A stretch of 64,000 nt of DNA from positions 12,811 to 76,810 of the forward strand of contig JAEZYU010000014.1 in the NCBI GenBank assembly GCA_023418915.1. The letters are read 5' to 3'. This document shows positions 17,663-26,449 of the stretch, piece by piece (the stretch's first letter is position 1; each line of letters begins with the position of its first letter). The DNA is from Bacillota bacterium. Its GTDB lineage: Bacteria; Bacillota; Clostridia; Acetivibrionales; DTU013. Made by a program: the position numbers and the translations under genes. The notes under the pieces are model-generated. The model worked only from the letters and a program-made list of their open reading frames with translations, was not told the DNA's origin and did not search any database.

Positions 17663-19243
17663 ATGTATAAGGATAGTCAGTTTGGAAGCAGGCAGACAGT
17701 AAGTCGGACGAATATCAGGTTAATTGCCTCAATCCTCGCAGCAGCATTTTTTGTATTTATACTGACTGGCTGTAGCGGGACGACCGGAGAGGAAGATGAC
17801 CTTTCTTTTTTAGAGGAATATGAACCAGCTGAGAAGCTTGAACATGCTGTAGTCAAGTTCCTCTTTCCAGGATCAGAACCGAAGAACTGGAAAAATGTCA
17901 AGGCAGAGCTGGATAAGCGCACCAGCAATGCGATTAATGTGTCTCTTGACTTCAAGTGGATCGAATTTAGTCAGTATCTGGAAACAGTAAAAACAATCGG
18001 CGCATCAAACGAGATATATGATGCTTTTATTGTATCAAAACCGGAGCCGTTTTATCCGGACTTTACAGCCCTTGCACGCGAGGGCAGGCTGAAGGACATT
18101 TCAGATATATTTCCTTCCAGTGCGCCTCTGCTGTTTTCGAAATACTCCAGTGAAGAGCTGAAATATGCAAGCGTGGACAACAAGCTCTATGCCGTCCCTT
18201 CACTGTATCCCTGGGCACGTTGCGCATACCTTATAGTTGATGACACTCTTTTGAGGAAGTATAATTTGCCGGATATTACCGATTACGAAAATTACGAATT
18301 ATTTTTGAAGACAATAAAAGATAATGAACCGGATCTGACACCGGGAACCATAGCAAATAGGGTCAGCACAATAAATCTTTTTGCCAGGGCATCGAGCTAT
18401 GTAATAGCTGATGAATCGAAAAACCTTGTATACAAATGGGATGACCCTGAGATGAAGCTGATTCCTTGGGAAAAAACACCTGAGTTTTATGAAATAATCA
18501 ATTACGCAATCGACTGGTACAGGAAGGGATACCTTGTATATGAGCCCGAGCTTATGAAAACCGCTTCATTTATAGATGAAGGTCAGCTGACCCCCCCGAC
18601 AGAGGAAACGTCAACGATGACCTTCAGTTCATCAGATACGCAGAAAATAGAGCAATCCAATCCAATGAGAGCGTTTCACCTGTATCCCGAAATGCAGGTC
18701 CAGCGGGACAATCCGATGGGAGACTTCTACTACAACGGCTCCTTCGTATTCCCTGCCGCCTCTGGCAATACCGAAAGAGCGCTGCAATTTCTGGAATGGG
18801 TGCAGCACAGCAGGGAAAACTATTATCTTCTTATGCATGGCATCGAAGATGAGGATTACATATTGACCGATGGCATTCCAGCACTTCCTCAAGGCATGGA
18901 TTTTTTCAGCAGTTCATACATGTACTGGGACGGCTGCTGGGCTTTCGAGAACCTGGAGTATGAACCTCAAGTGCCCGTATATGCTGAATCAGGAACTGAA
19001 ATGACATTTGGAGAGTTTCTCGATAGGTATTCAAAATATCCCCCCCATGGCGCCTTCTACCCGAATTATGGAGCAATGCAACAGGGAGCAGATGAAAGAG
19101 CCAGGATCTTCAAAGAGTTCGAGTACAATCTCGGACATGGCAAGATACTGAATACAGCCGAAGTGGACGCATTCATAAAAAGACTTGATGAACTGGGCAG
19201 TGATGAGCTTGCCGCCGAGATACACGAGCAAATGATGAGGTGA
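17663..19243 (+). CDS. Extracellular solute-binding lipoprotein (ABC sugar-type)
   Basis: 526 residues from the ATG at 17663 with AAGGAGG 8 nt upstream. A lipoprotein signal ends in the lipobox LTGC (Cys37), unusually late because of a 17-residue polar N-terminus. The mature protein has the layout of family-1 sugar-binding proteins: a hinge region with KDISDIFPSSAPLLFSKY, YAVPSLYPWARCAYL and a late GNTERALQFLEWVQ. Such proteins capture oligosaccharides or polyols for an ABC importer. No permease or ATPase gene is adjacent, so it is an orphan that must work with a transporter encoded elsewhere, or act as a sensor. The last 13 codons are duplicated imperfectly after the stop codon. Confidence 0.82.
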   Translation: MYKDSQFGSRQTVSRTNIRLIASILAAAFFVFILTGCSGTTGEEDDLSFLEEYEPAEKLEHAVVKFLFPGSEPKNWKNVKAELDKRTSNAINVSLDFKWIEFSQYLETVKTIGASNEIYDAFIVSKPEPFYPDFTALAREGRLKDISDIFPSSAPLLFSKYSSEELKYASVDNKLYAVPSLYPWARCAYLIVDDTLLRKYNLPDITDYENYELFLKTIKDNEPDLTPGTIANRVSTINLFARASSYVIADESKNLVYKWDDPEMKLIPWEKTPEFYEIINYAIDWYRKGYLVYEPELMKTASFIDEGQLTPPTEETSTMTFSSSDTQKIEQSNPMRAFHLYPEMQVQRDNPMGDFYYNGSFVFPAASGNTERALQFLEWVQHSRENYYLLMHGIEDEDYILTDGIPALPQGMDFFSSSYMYWDGCWAFENLEYEPQVPVYAESGTEMTFGEFLDRYSKYPPHGAFYPNYGAMQQGADERARIFKEFEYNLGHGKILNTAEVDAFIKRLDELGSDELAAEIHEQMMR

Positions 19244-19285
19244 GCTTCCGCTGAGATACACAGGCAGATGATGAGGTGAGCTTGC
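19207..19285 (+). repeat. Tandem duplication of the 3' end of the solute-binding protein gene
   Basis: A unit gagcttgcc...gagatacac...gatgaggt occurs twice, followed by a third partial copy; the first copy is coding, the second lies past the TGA. Period about 37 bp. Confidence 0.75.
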
Positions 19286-19387
19286 CAAAGCTATACAGCA
19301 GCTGTTGCTGAGGTTAAGCCTGGCTTACCGCCGCTATGCGCCATTGATATTCAATGGCGGATTACATAAAGACTCATCATTTAATTA

Positions 19388-19516
19388 TGGTCAAAAAGTT
19401 CGATATAGGCAGATTTGATGTCCAAATTACGGTATATATTGATGTTTTCGTGCGATAATAATACTATTCGCAAGATTATGTAGCCTTATCTCAGCCTATA
19501 CTTGATTTTTTGTCCA
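19388..19516. mobile_element. Diverged copy of the TGGACAAAAA-ended MITE
   Basis: 129 bp bounded by imperfect inverted repeats: left TGGTCAAAAAG...ATATAGG, right CCTATACTTGATTTTTTGTCCA minus two bases, matching the 25-bp ends of the three 118-bp elements at 62882-63536. The interior is not recognisably the same. No reading frame. Confidence 0.55.
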
Positions 19517-19798
19517 CTTAATTCAATTTGTAAGCTTTGTCCGTATGATAGTGTAAATTTTCAAATTTAAAGAAGAGACCATGCTTCTTCGTTCGGTTAT
19601 CTCGATCAATGCTTAAATATTCGCCATAACAGTATTCACTTTCTATGCTCTGTCCGGATATAAGGCAATAGTAGGATATCCTCAGGAAGCATTTAGGAAT
19701 TCACCATCCTTCGCCTCACTGATGTGTGTAATGCGAATAAGAGGGGGTACTGCTTGCATGATACATAAAAAAGCACACGGAATTTTTAGCAGAAACGA

Positions 19799-19829
19799 CG
19801 AAAGCCCGCTAAAATAGCGGGGTTTCGGA
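19799..19829 (-). terminator. Terminator of the tRNA operon
   Basis: Minus strand stem ACCCCGCTA / TAGCGGGCT followed by TTCGTCGTTT, just after tRNA-Arg. Confidence 0.65.
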
Positions 19830-19836
19830 TAAATCG

Positions 19837-19913
<77 letters not shown>

Positions 19914-19980
19914 ATATTCTGTTTTACAAGCAATTACGGGTGCCGTGCGAACGGTGCCGGATCTGCTGTGTTAAAAAAAG

Positions 19981-20054
19981 TGGAGCGGGTGATGGGAATC
20001 GAACCCACGCAATCAGCTTGGAAGGCTGATGTTCTACCATTGAACTACACCCGC
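19981..20054 (-). tRNA. tRNA-Gly (anticodon TCC)
   Basis: Minus strand: acceptor GCGGGTG/CACCCGC, D-arm TAGTTCAATGGTAGAAC, anticodon loop CTTCCAA giving TCC (reads GGA), GGTTCGATTCC T-loop, discriminator T and encoded CCA. It lies 67 nt upstream of tRNA-Arg, probably one transcript. Confidence 0.97.
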
Positions 20055-20342
20055 AGGTATCGCCGTAACTTACCGACTTACATATTATACAGTCGAGGTA
20101 CGTGTTTGTCAATGCCATATAATTGGATTTTCAGGAACCCTTCATGACCTTTCAAGGATATTCATAAGGAGCACACAACCCTTCAATGGCTCTTCAGAAG
20201 ATTTGTAAGTACTATGTACCATTTTCTAGGTATTGGTCACCCAGTTGTACTGTTATCACACTTCAGTTCAAAGAATAATCTTCTCTAGATCGAAGTGTTA
20301 TTAACTGGTAATCATTGATGTGGCCAAAAGATATATATAATT

Positions 20343-22247
20343 CTATTCTGCAAGATATTTTTCAACGAGTCTTACAATATCCTCAGCCGTAGTAAATGTC
20401 TCCGATTCATTCAATTTCTGCTCCAGCTCAGTGTCACGGACGAACTCTCCATCTCTCTGGAAATATATAATGGCAACAGGGAATGGGATCATCCCGTCAG
20501 GCCCTACCCCTGTTATGTATTCGGCAATTACTATGATATCTTTAAACCCATCCGCATCAGCATCCAAAAACTCAATTGCTGCCAGATTCTCGAAAAACCA
20601 TGGTATATCTGTCAACTCTGAAAGCTCACAGACAACATTACCAGCTTCGTTTGAAAGCAGCAGCTTCAGCCTCATAATACCGTCATCATCATACTTGCCC
20701 GCAGTCAGCTTAACTTGTCCGCAGGTTTCGAATCGAATACTCCCCAGAGTCTTCAATACAACAAGATCAGTGCCAAAAAGCTCCTTCCATATCTCATTTT
20801 CACTTAGAATATTGTCCGTGATGTCCTGATACTTTATCTCAAATTCGGCATGGTCACCTATTGTATGCGGGACTGGTATAGATATACCTAATGAATCCTC
20901 TGTAAAATAGCTGAATACATACGAATGACCAACAGTACCTATATTATCCATACGATCTGCTTCTCTAAAACTGCTGAGGATACTTTCAATATCCAATAAT
21001 TCCAGCGCTTCAGCCTGGAAATCATTCTCCGCCTTAAATTTACCACTAATAAATGATCTGGCAAAAGCTTCATCGATTTTTACAATATCCTTCAGCCTGA
21101 TCACTTCACCTGTCCTGATATTGATATTGGTGGTGTAAAACAGATTATGCGGGTGTGGGGCATTACTGATCTCGCCGAGTCCATAGTATTGGATGCTCAA
21201 CACCGCCGGGCTCCTCATTGTAATCACATGTTTTATATTAACTTCAGCCGATTCCAGCCACCCATCCGGGTCGTCATAATATTTAAGTACTTTCAGAGCC
21301 TCATTCTTAATATTTCCATTTATAGTCTTCAGGATATTCCCATTACTTAATCCGGATACCTGCGGATAATTAATATCGCATTTCAATTTGCCCTCAACCT
21401 GCGAGTAGTTCGACTCGGATACCTGATATGCATAGCCGTCCTGCAGGTCCTGCTGAACATCGCTATTGCCGATACCATTGCCGCCCTTTATGCCATTGCT
21501 ATTGCCGGTGTTATCATCGTCACCGCCGACTTCTCCGTCATTGCTGCTGTTGTCGGCTCCGATGTTACTGTTATCGCTGTCGTCGGTATCTTCATCGTTG
21601 ATGTCATCGTCTGTACTGTCGTCATTATCTGCGTTGTCACCGCTGCTGTTGCTGCCCTTTGAACCTGTCTTCGAAGTGTCCTTTATATCACCCGAACTGA
21701 TTACATTGATCTTGGGCTCACTGACAAAGTGCTTTCCCAGCATCGTTCCAAGTATTCTTCTGAATTCGGGATAATTTCTGATCTTATTTTCCAGATCCCT
21801 GGTCATTTCCATTTCATACTCATTGGTGCCGTCAAACAGGTGCAGGCTGATATAGTATTTATCCTCACCCTTTTCCTTCACGAGCATTTCTTCAAAAGGA
21901 ACTGTTTTTTCTTTTAACACGGGATTTTTGGCATCGCTGTAATCATAATAGCTGTAAGTAACTGTCTGATCAGTAAGCTCAACTACATCATAGCTTTCTT
22001 CCATACCGATATTTACGTTGAACCTCATCAGCAGAACAGGATACTCACTGTCTGTTGACCCATCGATCAGGGTGTCCGGTTCACCATCGTTTTCTGGCTT
22101 GATGTTGCTTGATTCAGCCATATCCAATGTGTTTGCATCAGTGCTGTTGTTTTCAACGATTGAATCGCTTTGTCTAAAGAGTGTACATCCGGTCAGGTAT
22201 ACGACCATCGATATGCATATAATAATCAGCAAGTATTTTTTTATCAT
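20343..22247 (-). CDS. Lipoprotein with acidic linker and DUF4163/DUF3298 (RsiV-like) domains
   Basis: 634 residues. The lipobox is LTGC (Cys21). Residues about 60-165 form an unrecognised N-terminal domain; about 185-255 is an extreme D/N/S/G-rich linker; about 268-465 matches the DUF4163 plus DUF3298 arrangement (LKCDINYPQVSGL, then SAEVNIKHVITMRSPAVLSI and TGEVIRLKDIV), the fold used for polymer or lysozyme binding in RsiV and PdaC. The C-terminal part contains FLDADADGFKDIIVIAEY, an aspartate-rich motif like FG-GAP/VCBS calcium loops. It is probably exposed on the outer membrane face and bound by its lipid. No enzyme domain is visible. It is single-gene, between the tRNAs and the DUF1848 gene. 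Confidence 0.72.
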   Translation of the reverse strand: MIKKYLLIIICISMVVYLTGCTLFRQSDSIVENNSTDANTLDMAESSNIKPENDGEPDTLIDGSTDSEYPVLLMRFNVNIGMEESYDVVELTDQTVTYSYYDYSDAKNPVLKEKTVPFEEMLVKEKGEDKYYISLHLFDGTNEYEMEMTRDLENKIRNYPEFRRILGTMLGKHFVSEPKINVISSGDIKDTSKTGSKGSNSSGDNADNDDSTDDDINDEDTDDSDNSNIGADNSSNDGEVGGDDDNTGNSNGIKGGNGIGNSDVQQDLQDGYAYQVSESNYSQVEGKLKCDINYPQVSGLSNGNILKTINGNIKNEALKVLKYYDDPDGWLESAEVNIKHVITMRSPAVLSIQYYGLGEISNAPHPHNLFYTTNINIRTGEVIRLKDIVKIDEAFARSFISGKFKAENDFQAEALELLDIESILSSFREADRMDNIGTVGHSYVFSYFTEDSLGISIPVPHTIGDHAEFEIKYQDITDNILSENEIWKELFGTDLVVLKTLGSIRFETCGQVKLTAGKYDDDGIMRLKLLLSNEAGNVVCELSELTDIPWFFENLAAIEFLDADADGFKDIIVIAEYITGVGPDGMIPFPVAIIYFQRDGEFVRDTELEQKLNESETFTTAEDIVRLVEKYLAE

Positions 22248-22370
22248 ATTTTCTTGCTCCTCATGCTTTATGTAAATTTTGATAACCCACGAAAATCATA
22301 CCACAAGATGAAGGTTTCCTCAATCGACCATTTAGATTAGTTATATTTGTGCTCATATGGGTATTCATTA

Positions 22371-23315
22371 TTAATCAAAGAGGCCAAGCTGTCCTTCACA
22401 AGGCAGGATAAATGACCTCATATCCCGTATAGTTATCTTATCACCTGGTTCTGTATTACCAACAAGCATCGGTGAATCAGGATCATGTCTTAGCATATTG
22501 CTTCTGACCGATTCGTCGCTGAAATTTGCATAACAGTATCTGCACCCAAAACCGCAGGTGTTATATGCGCCTATGTCAACACTTTCAATACATCTGCAGG
22601 CACTGCGCTGGTTTTTATCCTTTGGAGCCTTTATTGGCCGGCCTATGATCTTTGAAATCAGGTCTGCATCTATACAGCTTCCGTGCTCGATGCCTGTATC
22701 GTCCGAATCGATGGTTTCGCAGCAGGAAAACATCCGTATACTATGTCTACAAGCTATCTCGTTCAGTCTTTTTGCTGTTTCTGTCATCATACTGTTGTCC
22801 GGATCCTTATAGCTTAAACCTTTCATATTGCGTTTAGTCTTCAGGTATTTATCGAAGAAGCTAATGGTACAGCGGTTGGTATAGCCGTCAAGGCAGCACG
22901 CCAAATGCTCGAAATGGTGCAAGTGGTATTCCATATCCATCACATCAGTTATTATGATGGGATCATAGCGCCACACTGTCCTTTCTTGGCCAATCAAGTC
23001 CGAAAGCTTTCGAAATGATCCGATTATCCTGTCAGAATCGGGCAGGTTCCTCTCAAGCGTTCTGCCGTATGCATTTAATGTGATCTGAAAATAGTAGTGG
23101 TAGTCAGAAAGGAGATCAAGCTTGTCCAGCATAGCCGCAGGATCCTTTGTCCAGAAAACGATACAGTCGATAACGGACGGTGATAATACAATACTGCTCA
23201 CCTGATGCCGATTCATCGGATTGCGTACAAATATACTGCCCTCTTCAAGCCTTTTAAGAAACCATTTGGAATAAAAGGCCGGTATATCGGTCCTTCGGCT
23301 GGCACTCAATATCAT
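22371..23315 (-). CDS. DUF1848 family protein with cysteine motif CxxxCxYC
   Basis: 314 residues from the ATG at 23315, with GAGG 9 nt upstream; the opening MILSASRRTDIPAFY is the family's typical N-terminus, so the longer frame from 23450 is rejected. Other landmarks: CIVFWTKDPAAM, YYFQITLNAYG, VWRYDPIIIT, and near the C-terminus a cysteine cluster, CGFGCRYCYANF, resembling radical-SAM or other Fe-S cluster ligands. The biochemical function of DUF1848 is unknown; a distant relation to radical-SAM proteins has been suggested by the motif. It may be transcribed from its own promoter, since the fmdB remnant faces it from the right. Confidence 0.8.
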   Translation of the reverse strand: MILSASRRTDIPAFYSKWFLKRLEEGSIFVRNPMNRHQVSSIVLSPSVIDCIVFWTKDPAAMLDKLDLLSDYHYYFQITLNAYGRTLERNLPDSDRIIGSFRKLSDLIGQERTVWRYDPIIITDVMDMEYHLHHFEHLACCLDGYTNRCTISFFDKYLKTKRNMKGLSYKDPDNSMMTETAKRLNEIACRHSIRMFSCCETIDSDDTGIEHGSCIDADLISKIIGRPIKAPKDKNQRSACRCIESVDIGAYNTCGFGCRYCYANFSDESVRSNMLRHDPDSPMLVGNTEPGDKITIRDMRSFILPCEGQLGLFD

Positions 23316-23503
23316 TTTGGATACCTCAATGCAAATGATAACAGTATAAGCATTACATATGCTCAATCTGCTGTCAATATAGAATCGAGTAATACAGAAT
23401 CGAGCAGTGATAAAAAAACTGTTGTATGAGTACTTATCACAGCCCAACAATATGATAAACTGGATTATTGAAAAAATACTACATTACGGCGGAGGTATTC
23501 TAT

Positions 23504-23581
23504 ATGCCTTTCTACGATCTGAAATGCCGCTGCGGTGAAGTTTTCAACATCATATTCAAATTCGGCAAATCGTCGGTTTGA
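23504..23581 (+). pseudogene. Truncated FmdB-type zinc-ribbon gene (first 25 codons)
   Basis: An excellent ribosome site (GGCGGAGG) precedes ATG at 23504. The product opens MPFYDLKCRCGEVFNIIFK, which matches the start of FmdB-family zinc-ribbon proteins (MPxYDxxCxxCGxxF), then adds FGKSSV and stops. The family is normally 60-90 residues with a second CxxC; here only the first cysteine pair remains. From about 23556 the DNA is the 3' end of the opposing yfcE gene. A deletion or recombination that joined the two genes end to end is the simplest reading. Confidence 0.65.
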
Positions 23582-24035
23582 CCTTATCATTTGCTATTTC
23601 AATGACTGCGTATGATTCATCAGAATCACCCCTGGGATCACTTGCGCTTCCCGGATTCAATATATAGAATTTATCCTTTTTTATCAGGTCCGGGATATGT
23701 GTATGTCCGAAGAGAAGTATATCAGCGTGTTGCTCTTCTGCTTTCCTGTACAGCTTCTCATAGTCCCATTTGACGGAATACCTGTGGCCATGTGTAAGAA
23801 AAATCCTCTTTCCACATACCTTCAACAGCTTTTCGGCAGGCACATCGTCTATCATAAAATCACTGTTGCCATATATATATTCAATGGGGATGTTCGGAAA
23901 CATATCCGACAGCTTCTGAGCATCTCTGAAATAGTCGCCGAGATGAATGATCAGATCTACCCCCTTGTTTGCTTTGATAGCCTCTTCTGCTTTATTTATA
24001 TCTCCGTGTGTATCACTGATGACCAAAATTTTCAT
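23556..24035 (-). CDS. YfcE/MJ0936-family metallophosphoesterase
   Basis: 159 residues with all metal-site motifs of the family: ISDTHGD, IIHLGD, IYGNSD, LTHGHRYSVK, LFGHTHIP and ILNPGSAS. These small calcineurin-like enzymes are phosphodiesterases using Mn2+ or similar ions; the natural substrate is generally uncertain. The start ATG at 24035 has GGGGG upstream at a slightly long distance. It lies 45 nt after rdgB and is probably in one transcript with GerMN and rdgB. The last residues (KPTICRI) run into the junction with the truncated fmdB gene, so the C-terminus may have been altered. Confidence 0.9.
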   Translation of the reverse strand: MKILVISDTHGDINKAEEAIKANKGVDLIIHLGDYFRDAQKLSDMFPNIPIEYIYGNSDFMIDDVPAEKLLKVCGKRIFLTHGHRYSVKWDYEKLYRKAEEQHADILLFGHTHIPDLIKKDKFYILNPGSASDPRGDSDESYAVIEIANDKVKPTICRI

Positions 24036-24080
24036 GATTACTAAAACCCCCGCAAAGCATGCTGCTCATAACCGGTGCCC

Positions 24081-24713
24081 TTAATCACCGTCGTTGTATT
24101 CACTGCCGAGGATATCAAGTATTTGCCTCATGGCGTTTCCCCGGTGGCTTATGCTGTTTTTCAGATCAGCATCTATCTGTGCTATTGTCTGCCCCAGCTC
24201 CGGCACATACAATAACGGATCATAACCGAATCCTTTGTTTCCGGCCGGCTCAGTTGCTATATAACCTTCGCATGTGCCCCGTACTATATTTTCCCTGCCA
24301 TCGGGAAAAATAACAGCTATTGCACATACGAATCTTGCAGTTCTTTTGTCTGCAGGAATGTCGGAAAGAGCCCTGAGCAGCTTTTTATTTTTATCGTCAT
24401 CGCTGGCTCCCTCTCCGGCATATCTCGCAGAATAGACACCAGGCGCTCCTCCGAGACAGTCGACCTCAAGACCCGAGTCATCAGCGATCACTGTTTCACC
24501 GGTCACGTTCCAGACTTCTCTGGCTTTGATCAATGCGTTTTCCTCGAAGGTAGCACCGTTTTCTTCAATTTCATCTGTTATCCCAGCTTCAGCCATCGTA
24601 AGGACATCGTAAGGCAGCCCTGAAAGCAGCTGTTTTAATTCTTCCAGCTTGCCCATGTTTTTTGTGGCTGCTATTATTTTCCTCCGTACCTTAGCTGTAG
24701 ACTTTTTATTCAT
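24081..24713 (-). CDS. rdgB: XTP/dITP diphosphatase (RdgB/HAM1 family)
   Basis: 210 residues. The enzyme hydrolyses ITP, dITP and XTP to the monophosphates, keeping deaminated purines out of nucleic acid. Motifs: IIAATKNMGKLEELK, VIADDSGLEVDCLGGAPGVYS with the catalytic Asp, GFGYDPLLYVPELGQT and ISHRGNAM. The start ATG at 24713 is 5 nt beyond the GerMN stop and uses AGAGG within the last GerMN codons, a sign of translational coupling. An N-terminal extension of about 10 basic residues (NKKSTAKVRRK) is longer than usual. Confidence 0.96.
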   Translation of the reverse strand: MNKKSTAKVRRKIIAATKNMGKLEELKQLLSGLPYDVLTMAEAGITDEIEENGATFEENALIKAREVWNVTGETVIADDSGLEVDCLGGAPGVYSARYAGEGASDDDKNKKLLRALSDIPADKRTARFVCAIAVIFPDGRENIVRGTCEGYIATEPAGNKGFGYDPLLYVPELGQTIAQIDADLKNSISHRGNAMRQILDILGSEYNDGD

Positions 24714-24718
24714 TTTGC

Positions 24719-26197
24719 TTAACCTCTATCCATTACATCATTGATGGTCACAGGTATTGCCAGGCCTGCCGATACATTTGTGCCTTCCGGCAGTTTGGCA
24801 CTGTGTCCCTCCACCATAATACTAATTTTTCTTATGCCATCACATTGCCTCAATGTATAGGCAAGCTGTTTCAAAATAGCATCCTCCCTTGATTTGCCTG
24901 TGTAGTTCAGAAACTCACCGCTGAAATCAAGGATCAAAACTCCGTTTTTCACATAGCTGTCCTTAAGATATACGCCTTCGGGCATTTCCGAATATATGCC
25001 GCCTATTGGTTCGACAGACAGCAGCTGCCTTACCAGCGATTCAGGCAAGAGGTCGGTTTCTTCACTGTCAACTTCCAAAGAAACAGGTACAGGATAAGTA
25101 AAGCCGTCATTTGCCTGTTTCATGTAATAAACATCCACCTTATCCTTCCCAGCTGACAACGATGACAAGTCGGCGTTTATCATCAGATCCTCCCTGCCGA
25201 TTGCTGCGGATAAGTCTGTGCCATATTTGAGCAGGCCCTGAGTATGGCCATTGATAAGTATCTTCACCTTGTCAATGGTGTCAAACTCTGTGAGAGTATA
25301 TACTACTGCGGCTACTATATTCCTCTCAGAATATGCCGTGCCGTAATTGAGCAGATTTCTGCTGAAATCGATCACAGCTGTCCCATCCCTGACATCTATC
25401 CCCAATATTCTAGTATCTTCCGGTATTATCGGATAGACACCGTAATAAGCAGCTTCCTCCCTTGTTATAGGGCTGTCGATGGCAAGGCTGACCGCTGCCC
25501 TTGCTATACCAAGCTGCGGTTGTATCCATCTTGTCATAGGAACGATACAGCCGTCATCATCCTGATAATAGACCGTTACAGGTCTTCTGGGCTCGGAGAA
25601 GGAGTCAGCCGGCGCTTTTTGCGCTGCCAGAACCCCGGTTCCGGACGGCCAGGCACTGTTTGAACCGCCTGTGTTTCCTTCATTGTTCGATATCGCACCA
25701 TCGTATCCGGTATTGCTGTCGTATCCGTCATATTCAGATGAAGCAGCGTTTGCATAAGGATCCAAAACTTCTCCTGCAGGGTTAATATGGCCGGTCTGAT
25801 CATCCATGTTTGCACCGGCTGCAGCTGTTGTATCTCCGGCGCCTTCCGGCACATTATAGCCTGAACTGTTGTCTGTGTAAGCAGAACCGGCTATGCCGTC
25901 AGTATCTTCTTCAAAAACTGACCCTGCCACGCTGGTATCGTTGTTATCATCGCCGTCAGATACACTACCGCCCTGTGTTGTATCGGATACATTACCACCC
26001 GTGCTTCCATTTACTGCGCCATTGTCTGCGGTTTTGCCCCCATTGCCTGCAGTATTCTGATCAAATTCAATCATATCGAGGCTGTCGGATTTGTCCGACG
26101 GCTTTTCGGAAGACTTACCGAAAAACGGTATTGAGCATCCTGTAAGGATCATTGCTGTGATCTGTATGGCGAGAAAAAAAGCTAAAAACCTTTTCAT
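24719..26197 (-). CDS. GerMN-domain lipoprotein
   Basis: 492 residues. Lipobox LTGC at Cys21. Residues about 35-215 are a low-complexity linker rich in G, N, D, S and T; two GerMN domains follow (about 225-340, with RAAVSLAIDSPITREEAA and VIDFSRNLLNYGTAYSERN; and about 350-485, with LVRQLLSVEPIGGIYSEMPEG and ILDFSGEFLNYTGKSRE). GerMN is known from the sporulation/germination protein GerM and from cell-wall associated lipoproteins. Neighbours: amidase upstream and rdgB-yfcE downstream on the same strand. In many clostridia an rph gene lies between GerMN and rdgB; here it is absent. Confidence 0.88.
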   Translation of the reverse strand: MKRFLAFFLAIQITAMILTGCSIPFFGKSSEKPSDKSDSLDMIEFDQNTAGNGGKTADNGAVNGSTGGNVSDTTQGGSVSDGDDNNDTSVAGSVFEEDTDGIAGSAYTDNSSGYNVPEGAGDTTAAAGANMDDQTGHINPAGEVLDPYANAASSEYDGYDSNTGYDGAISNNEGNTGGSNSAWPSGTGVLAAQKAPADSFSEPRRPVTVYYQDDDGCIVPMTRWIQPQLGIARAAVSLAIDSPITREEAAYYGVYPIIPEDTRILGIDVRDGTAVIDFSRNLLNYGTAYSERNIVAAVVYTLTEFDTIDKVKILINGHTQGLLKYGTDLSAAIGREDLMINADLSSLSAGKDKVDVYYMKQANDGFTYPVPVSLEVDSEETDLLPESLVRQLLSVEPIGGIYSEMPEGVYLKDSYVKNGVLILDFSGEFLNYTGKSREDAILKQLAYTLRQCDGIRKISIMVEGHSAKLPEGTNVSAGLAIPVTINDVMDRG

Positions 26198-26354
26198 AGT
26201 GTCCCTCCTGTTAATAAAAACATTACATGGAGATTATGGACAACTTAGAGAGGTTTTAGTATTTCCCACAACTAGTCACATTCTTTATTCATTTTTCAAG
26301 CATCATATTTATCCCACAAAAACCTTTTAAATAATGTTATCACACGGGTGAGGC

Positions 26355-26396
26355 AAAAAAAATCAGTAGAATTCATAAATTCCACTGTACTTTTTT
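26355..26396 (-). terminator. Terminator after the amidase gene (bidirectional shape)
   Basis: Stem CAGTRGAATT / AATTCYACTG with a T run on both strands (eight T on the minus side). Lies 54 nt past the amidase stop. Confidence 0.7.
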
Positions 26397-26449
26397 ATCG
26401 AAAATTATATAATTTATTTTATCTATATAAGTCAGATTTCTATTTCGAA

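Larger units (their letters stand above)
19286..19836. other. Intergenic region before the tRNA pair
   Basis: No gene seen. Contains a CGCCATTGA/TCAATGGCG hairpin at 19340-19361 (no T run), a 129-bp MITE relative at 19388-19516, a GATAGTGTAA match near 19544 and the tRNA terminator at its right end. Confidence 0.5.
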
